Below are positions 35,645-44,543 of a stretch of DNA of 64,000 nt, piece by piece (position 1 is the stretch's first letter; every line of letters begins with the position of its first letter). Both the position numbers and the translations under genes were made by a program. Below the pieces are notes generated by a model that saw nothing but the letters and a program-made list of their open reading frames with translations, made no database searches and had not been told where the DNA came from. The stretch is from Bacteroidota bacterium (GTDB lineage: Bacteria > Bacteroidota > Bacteroidia > Bacteroidales > JAGNHN01): the NCBI GenBank assembly GCA_022710185.1, contig JAKLHK010000003.1, forward strand, positions 124,001 to 188,000. Reading direction: 5' to 3'.

Positions 35645-36438
35645 CAGCTCTTGATCAGGAAATGGTAGGTGATGGTGCCCCGCTGTTCCTCAGGGGCATC
35701 CATCTGGGCATTGAAGCGGGCCCGCAAGGCGGCCTCCTCGGCAAGGCGCCTCAGCACCGGGCTGGCCGTGGTTGTGCCCCGGGCTCCCGCTACGGCCTTG
35801 GTTACCTTGCCATAACGGTCTACCCAGATGTTCACTACCACCGTGCCGCTTTCGCTGAAGGTGGCCGAGGGCTTGGGCAGATGATCAGCCTTGCGCCCGC
35901 CCAGGCTGTATGATACTCCGTTGCCCGAGCCGCCCTGTCCGTCATATTGTCCGCTCCCCGGGCTGCCGGTCGGCTTGCCCTGATCCCCGGCTTGTCCGGT
36001 AACCCCCTGACTGCCCTGTCCGCTCGTCCCGCTCTGGCTTCCTGTGTATAATGCCCGGGGATCCACTTTTGGCTTCTCCGGTTCCTTCTGTTTCGGGGCC
36101 TCCTTCACCGGTTCGGTGTTCGGCTTGGGTTGCTGACGGGGCTTCTCCTTCGGCTTCTCCGGAAGGGCCACGCTCTCCTCGATGTCCTGGGTCGAAACCT
36201 CCTCCACCGCCTCGTTTGGCTGGCTCTCCTGTGGGGAGGAGGTGGGAGGGGGCGTAAGCGGCTGGATATCGCCCATCCCCTGGTCGCTGTACCCCAGGTC
36301 AACCTCAACCCCTTCCTCCCCTGGAAGGGGCAGGGGGGTGTTCAGACTGAGAAAGAACAGTCCCGCCACGATCAACCCGTGGAAAAGGATCGTGCCGATG
36401 AGGCCGGCACGGCGGTCCCGTTCATCCGTCTTTCTCAT
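35644..36438 (-). CDS. tonB: TonB-like energy transducer
   Basis: A 264-residue protein with a short cytoplasmic start, one membrane helix (about residues 14-34), a periplasmic linker rich in Pro, Glu, Lys and Gln to about residue 130, a Gly/Ser/Gln-rich segment, and a C-terminal domain from about 190 with SGTVVVNIWVDRYGKVTKA. TonB carries energy from the inner-membrane proton motor to outer-membrane receptors. The start overlaps the exbD stop by 4 bases (ATGA), and the stop overlaps folC by one, so the operon is tightly coupled. Confidence 0.85.
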   Translation of the reverse strand: MRKTDERDRRAGLIGTILFHGLIVAGLFFLSLNTPLPLPGEEGVEVDLGYSDQGMGDIQPLTPPPTSSPQESQPNEAVEEVSTQDIEESVALPEKPKEKPRQQPKPNTEPVKEAPKQKEPEKPKVDPRALYTGSQSGTSGQGSQGVTGQAGDQGKPTGSPGSGQYDGQGGSGNGVSYSLGGRKADHLPKPSATFSESGTVVVNIWVDRYGKVTKAVAGARGTTTASPVLRRLAEEAALRARFNAQMDAPEEQRGTITYHFLIKS

Positions 36439-36848
36439 GGTTTGGGCTGGGTTGCCAGGATCACTTTATGTTTGGTCTGAAAACGGCTGTTGATGCCGTT
36501 CACCGCATCAATGACGTTTACCACATACTGCACCGGCACCGACTGGTCCGACCGCAGCACGACGCTGGCTTCGGTCTCCCCGACCAGGGCGGCATCCAGG
36601 CCTGCTGCCAGTTCCGCTTCGCTCACCAGGTTCTCTTCAAGGTAATACTGGAAGGCATCGTCAATGTAGACGGTCACCGTCTGCCGGGCCAGGGTCTTGC
36701 TGGTGCTCGAGGGCAGCAGGAGCTTGATGGCGTTGGGCGCCACCAGGGTCGAGGTGAGCATGAAAAAGATCAGCAACAGGAACACCAGGTCCGACATCGA
36801 GGCCGTACTGAACTCTGTGCTGAGCTTATGCCGTGATTTGATGGCCAT
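36435..36848 (-). CDS. exbD: Biopolymer transport protein ExbD/TolR
   Basis: A 137-residue protein with one N-terminal membrane helix. SMSDLVFLLLIFFMLTST contains the essential aspartate near residue 20 that takes part in proton movement. A small periplasmic domain follows, with SDQSVPVQYVVNVIDA typical of ExbD/TolR. It forms the proton motor with the ExbB product encoded 18 bases upstream and works with the overlapping tonB gene. Confidence 0.9.
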   Translation of the reverse strand: MAIKSRHKLSTEFSTASMSDLVFLLLIFFMLTSTLVAPNAIKLLLPSSTSKTLARQTVTVYIDDAFQYYLEENLVSEAELAAGLDAALVGETEASVVLRSDQSVPVQYVVNVIDAVNGINSRFQTKHKVILATQPKP

Positions 36849-36866
36849 GTTCGCGTGGGATTGGAA

Positions 36867-37577
36867 TTACTTGGCCGGCTCGTGCAACAGGTCCATGAAC
36901 TCGGTGGCCCTGGCCTCCAGGATGAACACCAGCTTTTCGATCCGGGCTACCAGCACATTGTAACTGATATAGGCCATGATCCCCACGATAAGGCCCCCCA
37001 CCGTGGTGATCATGGCCTGGTAAATCCCTGAGGACAACAGGGCGATATCGATGTTGTTCCCGGCCATCGACATATCATAAAACGCCCTCACCATTCCAAC
37101 TACAGTTCCCAGGAAGCCGATCATGGGGGATGCCCCGGCGATCGTGGCTAAAAGGGCGATATTCTTCTCCAGCCGCGAAACCTCCAGCTTGCCTACATTC
37201 TCGATGGCCGCATTGATGTCGCTCAATGGCCGGCCGATGCGGTTGATCCCCTTCTCTATCATACGGCCGATCGGACTGGAATTGCTGCGGCACAGGGCCA
37301 TGGCCGCGTCGATCTTTCCGTTATGGATGAAATCCCGGATATTGTTCATGAAGTGGGCATCCTCCTTCGAGGCCCGGTTAATCGAAAGGAAACGTTCGAT
37401 AAAAACATAGATGGCCAGGATGGAGAACACCCCCAGCACCACCATTATCCATCCCCCTTTCTGGGCGAGCTCCCATACCGACAGGCTGATCTGTCCTGTG
37501 GTCTCGCGCGCGGCCAGCGAATCTGCCAGCGCCGCCCCTGTCTCATTGATCTGCATCAAAATGCCCGTAAAGCTCAT
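36867..37577 (-). CDS. exbB: MotA/TolQ/ExbB proton channel protein
   Basis: A 236-residue inner-membrane protein. Helices lie at about residues 40-62, 130-155 and 175-200. GASPMIGFLGTVVGMVRAF and the later LIVGIMAYISYNVL helix are the conserved channel segments of the ExbB/TolQ family. The first gene of the exbB-exbD-tonB-folC operon. The first 35 residues before the first helix are longer than in E. coli ExbB, as is usual in Bacteroidota. Confidence 0.9.
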   Translation of the reverse strand: MSFTGILMQINETGAALADSLAARETTGQISLSVWELAQKGGWIMVVLGVFSILAIYVFIERFLSINRASKEDAHFMNNIRDFIHNGKIDAAMALCRSNSSPIGRMIEKGINRIGRPLSDINAAIENVGKLEVSRLEKNIALLATIAGASPMIGFLGTVVGMVRAFYDMSMAGNNIDIALLSSGIYQAMITTVGGLIVGIMAYISYNVLVARIEKLVFILEARATEFMDLLHEPAK

Positions 37578-37593
37578 AATGATCTGTTTGCGA

Positions 37594-37601
37594 CAAATTT
37601 A
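37594..37601 (-). promoter_or_regulatory. Bacteroidota -7 box upstream of exbB
   Basis: On the minus strand TAAATTTG, 17 bases before the exbB ATG. A GC-rich hairpin TGCCGGGG/CCCCGGCA (37613-37630) lies just upstream. Confidence 0.5.
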
Positions 37602-37746
37602 CTTACAATCGATGCCGGGGTCCCCCGGCACAAGGCGCAATTGTCAACACGAAGGTGTTAATTCAGATAACACCAGGGACCCACTTTTATTGCTGAAGGC
37701 CACAGTCCGGGAAGTCCGGGCCCCCTTTTCCATATTTCGGCATCTC

Positions 37747-37781
37747 TTTGGACCTCAGCCCGTCAATCTTTTCTACTTTTG
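37747..37781 (+). promoter_or_regulatory. Bacteroidota promoter of nhaD
   Basis: A -33 TTTG at 37747-37750 and a -7 TACTTTTG at 37774-37781, separated by 23 bases, 28 bases before the ATG. Confidence 0.6.
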
Positions 37782-37808
37782 TCGCCTCAATCCTAAACCC
37801 CATACCCT

Positions 37809-39212
37809 ATGTTCCTCTTAATGGTCGTCATCTTCATCCTGGGCTATGTGGCCATAGCCATGGAGCACCCCCTGAAGGTAGACAAGGCTGCCTCTGCCCT
37901 CATCCTCGGCTCCCTGATCTGGGTTACCTATATCCTGGGGGGGATGGACATCCTCGGACTCGGCTTCAGCCCGGCTTGGAAAGACTACCTCCTGGCCAAC
38001 CCCAACGCCGGAACCGATGCCCACTCCTATATCGATTTCATCGTGCATTCCGAGATCATCCACCATCTCGGGGAGATCAGTGAGATCCTGTTCTTCCTGC
38101 TTGGGGCCATGACCATCGTGGAGATCGTGGATTCCCACCAGGGGTTCAAGATCATTACCGACAGGATAAACACCACAAATAAAGTCAAGCTGCTCTGGAT
38201 CATCAGTGTCATCACTTTCTTCCTCTCCGCCGTACTCGACAACCTCACCACCACCATCGTAATGGTAGCCCTGTTGCGCAAGCTGGTCGACGACAAGGGG
38301 ACGCGCTGGTTCTTTGCCTCCATGATCATCCTGGCGGCCAACGCCGGCGGTGCCTGGTCGCCTATCGGGGACGTCACTACCATCATGCTCTGGATCGGGG
38401 GGCAGGTAACTACGGTGAACATCATCGCCAAGGTATTCATCCCCAGCCTTATAACCCTTGTCATTCCCTTGGTGGTATTGAGCTTTACACAGAAAGGCCA
38501 TGTTGCGAGGCCGAAGGTCAGTACCGAAAAGGAGCACGTTACCGATCCCACTACGGCCTTCGAACGCAACTTCATCTTCAGTATGGGGATCGGTGCCCTG
38601 CTTTTTGTGCCTGTTTTCAAGACCATTACCCATCTGCCCCCATACATGGGCATGCTGCTGGGCCTGGGTGTGCTCTGGGTGATCACCGAAATCATGCACC
38701 GCAACAAAAACAAGGAAGAAAAGTCCAGGGTTACTGTCGTCTCCATTTTGCGGAAAGTCGACGTCCCTACGGTGCTCTTCTTCCTGGGCATCCTTTCCGC
38801 CGTGGCTGGGCTGCAATCAGCCGGCCACCTGAGCATCCTGGCGGATTACCTCAACCAGAACCTGGGGAATATTTTCACCATTAACCTGGTGATCGGGCTG
38901 TTGTCGGCGGTGGTTGACAACGTGCCACTGGTGGCCGGGGCCATGGGGATGTACGAGATCGCACCGGCAGGTTCCATGGGATATGCGGCCAATTTCATGG
39001 TGGATGGCAATTTCTGGGAACTTCTGGCCTATTGCGCCGGAACAGGCGGCAGTATCCTCATCATCGGTTCGGCTGCCGGCGTGGCCGCCATGGGAATGGA
39101 GAAAATAGATTTCATCTGGTACCTGAAAAAGATCTCCCTCCTGGCCCTGCTGGGATACCTTGCCGGCATCGGGGCCTATTATGTCCAGGCCATGATGCTC
39201 GGGCATGTTTGA
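37809..39212 (+). CDS. nhaD: Na+/H+ antiporter, NhaD family
   Basis: A 467-residue membrane protein with about twelve helices. Conserved NhaD segments are visible: LFFLLGAMTIVEIVDSHQGF near residue 95, LSAVLDNLTTTIVM near 138, NAGGAWSPIGDVTTIMLW near 177 and SAVVDNVPLVAGAMGMY near 365. It belongs to the ArsB/NhaD ion transporter superfamily and exchanges sodium or lithium for protons across the inner membrane. It is a single gene with its own promoter and terminator, divergent from exbB. Confidence 0.92.
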   Translation: MFLLMVVIFILGYVAIAMEHPLKVDKAASALILGSLIWVTYILGGMDILGLGFSPAWKDYLLANPNAGTDAHSYIDFIVHSEIIHHLGEISEILFFLLGAMTIVEIVDSHQGFKIITDRINTTNKVKLLWIISVITFFLSAVLDNLTTTIVMVALLRKLVDDKGTRWFFASMIILAANAGGAWSPIGDVTTIMLWIGGQVTTVNIIAKVFIPSLITLVIPLVVLSFTQKGHVARPKVSTEKEHVTDPTTAFERNFIFSMGIGALLFVPVFKTITHLPPYMGMLLGLGVLWVITEIMHRNKNKEEKSRVTVVSILRKVDVPTVLFFLGILSAVAGLQSAGHLSILADYLNQNLGNIFTINLVIGLLSAVVDNVPLVAGAMGMYEIAPAGSMGYAANFMVDGNFWELLAYCAGTGGSILIIGSAAGVAAMGMEKIDFIWYLKKISLLALLGYLAGIGAYYVQAMMLGHV

Positions 39213-39233
39213 TCCTGCCTGATATGAACGCAG

Positions 39234-39263
39234 AGGCGCCCTCATCGTGGCGCCTTTTTTTTC
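39234..39263 (+). terminator. Rho-independent terminator of nhaD
   Basis: AGGCGCC, an 8-base loop and GGCGCCT followed by a run of eight T bases, 21 bases after the nhaD stop. Confidence 0.93.
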
Positions 39264-39306
39264 GAACATCAGCGGCGTGATGAGGAAGTTTGGAGAACGG
39301 GGACGA

Positions 39307-40383
39307 CTATGGAAGATGAAGGGCACCTGAAGGATGACCTGCCCCTGCTCCGGTCACGCTGGCCAGCACATTGTCCTCCCCACGATACCGTAGCAGCCCC
39401 AAAAGGGCGAACACCAGGGCCTCCTTGAACTGCACCAACTCGTCCGAAGGGAGGATGATTCCGGCGGAGCATCCCTTGCGGATCTGCTCCAACAGTAACC
39501 TATGGTAAACCCCTCCTCCGGTGGCCAGGACCTTTACGGCCCCTGAGCCTGCAATGGCCCGGGCGATCTGGCCGGCCATGTGCAGTACCAGGGTGTGCAT
39601 AAGGTCGTTCAAGCGGTCATGGTGAGGGATCAACAAGGGATCTATATTCTCTCTCAACCATTCTTCCCCCAGGGACTTGGGTGTCGGTGCCGCATAATAT
39701 CCGAGGCGGTCCAATGTTTCCAGCAGGCCTGAGATGCGACTTCCACCGGCCGCCACCTCCCCGTCCCTGTCATATTCAAGGCCCATTCTTTGTGCCAGGG
39801 GGTTGAGCACTTTGTTCACCGGACAAATATCGTAGGCTATCCTTTTCCCTTCCTGTTCGAATGAGAGGTTGGCGAATCCCCCGATATTGAGGCAGGCACC
39901 GTATTCCCCGAAAAGAAGACGGTCGCCCAGGGGCACCAGGGGGGCGCCCTGACCTCCACGGGCCACGTCTCCGCTCCTCAGATCGCTGACCACAGGCCGC
40001 CCACACTCCGCCGCAATCGCGGAGCCTTCTCCGGCCTGGAAAGTGTATCCCCGGTCCGGACGGTGAAAAATGGTGTGCCCGTGGCTGCTCACCAAATCGC
40101 AGGGCAGGCGGTGGCTCTCCAGAAAGTCCCGGACGGCCTGTCCCAGGTAGTGGCCATAGTCCACATGACCTTGTATGAGTTCCCGCCCGCTCAGGTACTG
40201 CATATTCTCCAGCCGCTCCTTCCAGGCCGCAGGGTAGGGGAGGGTTTCGGCCCTTAGGATACGCCAGTTCCATATCCCCCCATCATAGCTGAAGGTGCAG
40301 CACGCCAGGTCGAGCCCATCGAGGGAAGTACCCGACATCAGGCCGGTCACATGGTAGGTCTTCGTTTCAGTGCGTGTGTCCAT
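39307..40383 (-). CDS. anmK: Anhydro-N-acetylmuramic acid kinase
   Basis: A 358-residue kinase of peptidoglycan recycling, converting 1,6-anhydroMurNAc to MurNAc-6-phosphate. The N-terminal GLMSGTSLDGLDLA is the family hallmark; SHGHTIFHRP near residue 100, GAPLVPLGDRLLF near 149 and the C-terminal VLATGGGVYHRLLLEQI complete the ASKHA nucleotide fold. The start is 16 bases after the murF stop on the same strand, so peptidoglycan synthesis and recycling genes share a transcript. Confidence 0.93.
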   Translation of the reverse strand: MDTRTETKTYHVTGLMSGTSLDGLDLACCTFSYDGGIWNWRILRAETLPYPAAWKERLENMQYLSGRELIQGHVDYGHYLGQAVRDFLESHRLPCDLVSSHGHTIFHRPDRGYTFQAGEGSAIAAECGRPVVSDLRSGDVARGGQGAPLVPLGDRLLFGEYGACLNIGGFANLSFEQEGKRIAYDICPVNKVLNPLAQRMGLEYDRDGEVAAGGSRISGLLETLDRLGYYAAPTPKSLGEEWLRENIDPLLIPHHDRLNDLMHTLVLHMAGQIARAIAGSGAVKVLATGGGVYHRLLLEQIRKGCSAGIILPSDELVQFKEALVFALLGLLRYRGEDNVLASVTGAGAGHPSGALHLP

Positions 40384-40399
40384 CCGGGCTCCAATAGGA

Positions 40400-41680
40400 T
40401 TACATCAGATCGAGCAGATCTTCAAGGTGGATGCCCCGCGATCCTTTCAGCAGCACCAGAGCCTCGCTGGGCGCATGTTCCTTGAGCCAGGCCCTGCATG
40501 AGCGGGTGTCCGCGAACACGGCATCCCTTGCATCTGCAACCCGGCTGAAAACAGGCCCGACGAGCACCAGGCGCTCGAGTTCCATACTGAGGGCCAGTTC
40601 CAGGATGCGCCGGTGTTCATCCTCTGCTTCCTCTCCCAGTTCCAGCATATCTCCCAGTATGGCCCACTTGTGGTCCCCGCCCAGCGCGCTGAAATGGAGC
40701 AGGGAGGCTTCCATACTGCTGGGGTTGGCATTGTAGGCATCGAGGATAAGGGTGTTGGAAGCGCTTTTCCGTATTTCCGACCGGTTGTTCTTGGGGGCAT
40801 AGGAGGACAGGGCATGCGCGATGAGGGCCCAGGGGACATCAAAATGCCTCCCGATGGCAGCAGCAGCCAGAAGGTTGGGCAGGTTGTAGCTGCCGCTGAG
40901 TTGAGTGTCTATATGACCGGACTCAGCTCCGTTTCCAAGGAACTCCATGCTCAGTGTGAGGCCGGCTCCCGCCAAACGGGCGTCTATTTGTGTTCCTGGG
41001 CCGTAAAGTTCGCGGCGCATGCCTTCGCTAAGGCGCATCAGTAGGGGGTCCCCGGCATGTACAAATACGGTTCCCATGTTCCCCCTCAGTGAGGCATAAA
41101 GCTCGCTCTTGGCTTGTACCACGCCTCCGAACCCACCGAAACCACCCAGGTGGGCCTTGCCGATATTGGTGATCAGCCCTGCCGTGGGGCGGGCGAGGGA
41201 ACACAGCTCCCGGATCTCCCCGGGATGGTTGGCACCCATCTCCACTATGGCGATCTCCGCGTCGGAAGGGATAGACAGCAGGGTTAGCGGTACCCCGATA
41301 TGGTTGTTCAGGTTTCCCTGAGTGGCGGTCACCCGGTATTTTTGCGACAGCACCTGGGTGACCAGTTCCTTGGTGGTCGTCTTCCCATTGGATCCGGTGA
41401 TTCCCAGCACCGGGATGGTAAGATCCTCCCTGTAGCGTACTGCCAGGTCCTGCAGGGCCTTGAGGCTGTCCTCCACCACCAGGCAGGCAGGATGGTCGGG
41501 AGCCAGGGAGAGGTTGTCGCAGATAGCCAGGGCAGCCCCGGCCTCCAGGGCCTGAGCCGCATACGCATTCCCGTCAAGGTTTTCTCCTCTCAGGGCGAAG
41601 AAAAGGTCCCCCTTCCTTACTTGCCGGCTGTCGATGGTCACCCGGGCGCCTTGCCTGAATATGGTGTATATCCTGTCCAT
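40400..41680 (-). CDS. murF: UDP-N-acetylmuramoyl-tripeptide--D-alanyl-D-alanine ligase
   Basis: A 426-residue Mur ligase. The ATP loop GITGSNGKTTTKEL is near residue 95, EMGANHPGEI near 148 and the ligand-binding ILDAYNANPSSMEASL near 312, all canonical for MurF. It adds D-Ala-D-Ala to UDP-MurNAc-tripeptide in the cytosol. MDRIYTIF at 41680 is preferred over an upstream in-frame start at 41701, which would lie inside the gldJ terminator. This is the second MurF-type protein in the window and the one closer to the standard family. Confidence 0.92.
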   Translation of the reverse strand: MDRIYTIFRQGARVTIDSRQVRKGDLFFALRGENLDGNAYAAQALEAGAALAICDNLSLAPDHPACLVVEDSLKALQDLAVRYREDLTIPVLGITGSNGKTTTKELVTQVLSQKYRVTATQGNLNNHIGVPLTLLSIPSDAEIAIVEMGANHPGEIRELCSLARPTAGLITNIGKAHLGGFGGFGGVVQAKSELYASLRGNMGTVFVHAGDPLLMRLSEGMRRELYGPGTQIDARLAGAGLTLSMEFLGNGAESGHIDTQLSGSYNLPNLLAAAAIGRHFDVPWALIAHALSSYAPKNNRSEIRKSASNTLILDAYNANPSSMEASLLHFSALGGDHKWAILGDMLELGEEAEDEHRRILELALSMELERLVLVGPVFSRVADARDAVFADTRSCRAWLKEHAPSEALVLLKGSRGIHLEDLLDLM

Positions 41681-41681
41681 A

Positions 41682-41722
41682 GAAAAAAGGACGCCCCACA
41701 TATCCAGGATACATGGGGCGCG
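41682..41722 (-). terminator. Rho-independent terminator of gldJ
   Basis: On the minus strand CGCCCCATGTATCC pairs with GGATATGTGGGGCG and is followed by TCCTTTTTTC. It ends the porP-gldJ transcript 20 bases after the gldJ stop and abuts the murF start. Confidence 0.9.
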
Positions 41723-41743
41723 TTGAGAAGGTCTTCACATTTA

Positions 41744-43222
41744 TTAATAAGCACCCGGGATCGGGCTGCCCACACGAGTCATGGCACAGCGGAACCCGAT
41801 AAAGTCTGTGGCGATGTTCTGGTCCATGAACCGGCGGGCACCGGGGCTAAGCCAATAGGCCCGGTCGCGCCAGGAACCGCCCTTGTAAACCCTGGCCTCA
41901 TCGTTGACCATGGAGGCAACACCGTATTCATACATCAGGTTGGTGGTGTTCGAGATGGTGGGCTCTTCCAGCCAGTTCCCCGAGACGGTGGAGGCATAGT
42001 CTCCGTCAAGGAAGTTGCGGTTGTCTGATTTGCGGTAGTTTCTGCGGTGCATCGACTCTTCCACGGTTACGTCACGGTATATGACGCGTCCCAGGCTGTC
42101 CTTCTCCATCAGGTAGCCTTCCTCATCCCTGGCCTTAGTGCGGAACACATTGCCACGGAAGGGACGGAAGTCGGTATTATCTTCGCCCGAGAGCGGACGG
42201 TAGACATCCATTACCCACTCGGCCACGTTGCCTGACATGCAATAGAGTCCGTAGTCGTTGGGCCAGTATGAGTACACGGGGCCGCTGATGTCGGCGGCAT
42301 CGTTGAGTGCGCCGGCTACCCCCATATTATCTCCGCGTCCGCGCTTGAAGTTGGCCATGAATGTGCCGTAGGCTTCATCGCCGGCCTGGCGGGTGTAGTT
42401 GCCGTTCCAGGGATAAATCCTGCGCTCGATGATACGTTCATACAGCGCGTTGCCAATGAGGCCCAGGGCAGCAAACTCCCACTCCGCTTCTGTCGGGAGG
42501 CGGTATTTGGGCAGCATGATGCCGTCTTCCAGTCTCACGCGGCGTTCACCGGTACCGGTGGGGTTCAAGTCTTCCAGAGGGGAGAGCACCAGGCCCTCGT
42601 ACTGTCCGGCCAGGTAGGCCTCGGTGTTGAAGTTGTTCTCATTGAGCTGATCGGGGTCCCAGTCAAGAACGCCGGCTTCGATGAGCAGCATTTCGTTCAC
42701 CCGGTCGGTGCGCCAGGTGCAGTAATCGTTGGCCTGCAGCCAGTTCACACCTACCACCGGGTAGTTGCGGTAGGCAGGATGCCGGAAGTACAGCTCCACA
42801 TAGGGCTCATTGTAAGCCAATCGGTCGCGCCATACCAGGGTGTCGGGCAGGGCATCCATGATAACCTCAGGATAGTCCATGCCGAAGATGCGTGACAGCC
42901 AGTAGACGTACTCCAGGTAGTCGAGGTTGCGCACCTCCGTTTCGTCCATATAGAATGACGACACGGTGACCCTGCGGGGAACGTTGTTCCAGTCGTACAT
43001 CACCTCGTCCTGGGTGTTGCCCATGACAAAGGTACCGCCTTCGATGAGCACCAGTCCGGGGCCGGTTTGCTGTTCGGTGTAGGGGACCACCTCAAAGCCT
43101 CCGTTGTAGGATGCATTGTATTCCCATCCTGTAGTGCCGGACGATTCACCCCCGCCGCAGGATGACAGCAGCAGGGCCGTAAGGCCTGTGATCAGAATAC
43201 CGCTGAAAATTCTTAAGCGCAT
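41744..43222 (-). CDS. gldJ: Gliding/T9SS lipoprotein GldJ (SUMF1-like domain)
   Basis: A 492-residue lipoprotein with lipobox LLLSSC (Cys22). The rest is an FGE-sulfatase (SUMF1) domain: LIEGGTFVMGN near residue 59, YDWNNVPRRVTVSSFYMDETEV near 77, YPVVGVNWLQANDYC near 154, LPTEAEWEFAA near 239, YCMSGNVAEWVMD near 328 and YKGGSWRDRAYWLSPGARRF near the end. MYDWNNVPRRV and the location next to porU and porV, as in Flavobacterium, favour GldJ over GldK. GldJ is a scaffold lipoprotein of the gliding and T9SS machinery. It is the second gene after porP, 28 bases downstream. Confidence 0.87.
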   Translation of the reverse strand: MRLRIFSGILITGLTALLLSSCGGGESSGTTGWEYNASYNGGFEVVPYTEQQTGPGLVLIEGGTFVMGNTQDEVMYDWNNVPRRVTVSSFYMDETEVRNLDYLEYVYWLSRIFGMDYPEVIMDALPDTLVWRDRLAYNEPYVELYFRHPAYRNYPVVGVNWLQANDYCTWRTDRVNEMLLIEAGVLDWDPDQLNENNFNTEAYLAGQYEGLVLSPLEDLNPTGTGERRVRLEDGIMLPKYRLPTEAEWEFAALGLIGNALYERIIERRIYPWNGNYTRQAGDEAYGTFMANFKRGRGDNMGVAGALNDAADISGPVYSYWPNDYGLYCMSGNVAEWVMDVYRPLSGEDNTDFRPFRGNVFRTKARDEEGYLMEKDSLGRVIYRDVTVEESMHRRNYRKSDNRNFLDGDYASTVSGNWLEEPTISNTTNLMYEYGVASMVNDEARVYKGGSWRDRAYWLSPGARRFMDQNIATDFIGFRCAMTRVGSPIPGAY

Positions 43223-43250
43223 AGCTATATGATTTTCGAGTGATGACTAA

Positions 43251-44249
43251 CTAAAAGGTCGGGCAGTTTATTGCCTTGATCCTCTTCTTCTTCGGAGGAC
43301 ATTTGAAATGCCAGGTGAAGCTGACCTCGTGGGCCCCGCCGGTGATATTGGTAAGCCGGGAGACGGTGAGGTCGTAGCTGTAGCCGAATTTATACGAGCT
43401 CTGTTCGAAGCCGACGAGCATGATGAAGGCATCGGGGTTCTCGAAATTCTGGCGGAACCACAGGCCCCCCACGAAGGGATACCGGTTGAAGTAGATCCCG
43501 TAATTGATCTGCTGGAATTCCTGTTGTTTCTGGTACAGCAGGTTGGGTGACAGGGTGGGGTCATCCAGTCGGCGGCCTGAAGACCGGCGCGGGGCCAGAT
43601 TGATGATGGTACCGGCATGTCCGGTGAGCTTCATGTAGAGCTTGCTGCTCACATCGGTGTAGAACCCATCCTGGGGTTGTGTAAGGTGATGCGCGGCAAA
43701 TCCCACAAAGAAGTTCTCGTTGTCGCCGAACAGCAGCCCGGCACTGAAGTCGGCAAAGGAACGGGTGAGCTGATCCGGGGGACGCTCCTGGGTGATGTTC
43801 ACAAAACCGTATTTCGGATCGATCTGGTCCGGGAAGGTGAGCTTGTCCCAGTCAATCCGCCGCTGAAGGAAGGTAGCCTGGAAGCCCGCGTTCAGGTAAA
43901 GGTTGCGATTGATGGTCAGTCGGTATGAGTATATGCCGCTCGCCAAGGTGGTGGTCAGCGCGCCCTCTCCGGCCCTGTCGCTGGTCATGATCAGCCCGAG
44001 GCCCCCGCTGATATTGTCTACATACTGATCGTAGGAGGCGTTGTAGGTGATGTAGGTGCCCGAAATGGCAGGCCATTGGTTGCGATAGTTGAAGATCAGC
44101 CTCGGACATACCGAGGAACCGGCCATGGCGGGGTTAAGGTAGAGGGGGTTCGCATAAAACTGCGAAAAGATAGGGTCCTGGGCGAACAGGCCGCGTCCTG
44201 AGAGCAGGATCAGCATCAGGACAGCAGTAAGTAAGGCCTTCCTCGTCAT
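43251..44249 (-). CDS. porP: PorP/SprF family outer-membrane protein
   Basis: A 332-residue protein. After a signal peptide (GRGLFAQ) comes DPIFSQFYANPLYLNPAMAGS, the strict N-terminal signature of the PorP/SprF family, then alternating strands of a beta-barrel ending in FTWHFKC. Members anchor or help secrete T9SS substrates, often alongside a SprB-like or PorE-like partner. MTRKALL at 44249 is the better start because it gives a normal signal peptide; an in-frame ATG upstream at 44288 would add 13 residues. It is divergent from porU. Confidence 0.9.
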   Translation of the reverse strand: MTRKALLTAVLMLILLSGRGLFAQDPIFSQFYANPLYLNPAMAGSSVCPRLIFNYRNQWPAISGTYITYNASYDQYVDNISGGLGLIMTSDRAGEGALTTTLASGIYSYRLTINRNLYLNAGFQATFLQRRIDWDKLTFPDQIDPKYGFVNITQERPPDQLTRSFADFSAGLLFGDNENFFVGFAAHHLTQPQDGFYTDVSSKLYMKLTGHAGTIINLAPRRSSGRRLDDPTLSPNLLYQKQQEFQQINYGIYFNRYPFVGGLWFRQNFENPDAFIMLVGFEQSSYKFGYSYDLTVSRLTNITGGAHEVSFTWHFKCPPKKKRIKAINCPTF

Positions 44250-44308
44250 GCCGTTAAGTTGCAACGCACAGTGTGGTTTAGGGTTCACAAGTATACGAAT
44301 ATTTTTCT

Positions 44309-44328
44309 ACACAATATTTTTTTTGTGT
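44309..44328. promoter_or_regulatory. Small inverted repeat in the porP-porU intergenic region
   Basis: Arms ACACAA and TTGTGT around an 8-base T-rich centre in the 294-base gap between divergent T9SS genes. It could be an operator; the AT-richness makes it weak evidence. Confidence 0.3.
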
Positions 44329-44517
44329 GCCGCACTGCACCGCTGCTTCACAATATACACTGGCTGTTAACGTTTTGCCCCGTGTCTTTATGATTCGCCG
44401 ACCTGTACAGATTGCTTATACATCCTTTTTCGCTTATGGGTTACACGTTCCGCTCCCTTGGTTTTGCCTCCAGCACCCGGACATTCCTGCGCCTGAACCT
44501 TTGGCATGCAGAATTGT

Positions 44518-44525
44518 TATTTTTG
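44518..44525 (+). promoter_or_regulatory. Bacteroidota -7 box upstream of porU
   Basis: TATTTTTG, 18 bases before the porU ATG, with TTTG 14 bases further upstream (44500-44503), closer than usual. The leader would be very short. Confidence 0.45.
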
Positions 44526-44543
44526 AGCACTATTCCAACCAGG

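Noticed and set aside
38751..38770. GTCGACGTCCCTA in nhaD as a repeat core
   Set aside because: It shares only nine bases with the palindromic form of the core.
39290..39312. GGGGACGACTATGG between nhaD and anmK as a further repeat copy
   Set aside because: It lacks the central GTC of the core and occurs once, so it cannot be told from chance.
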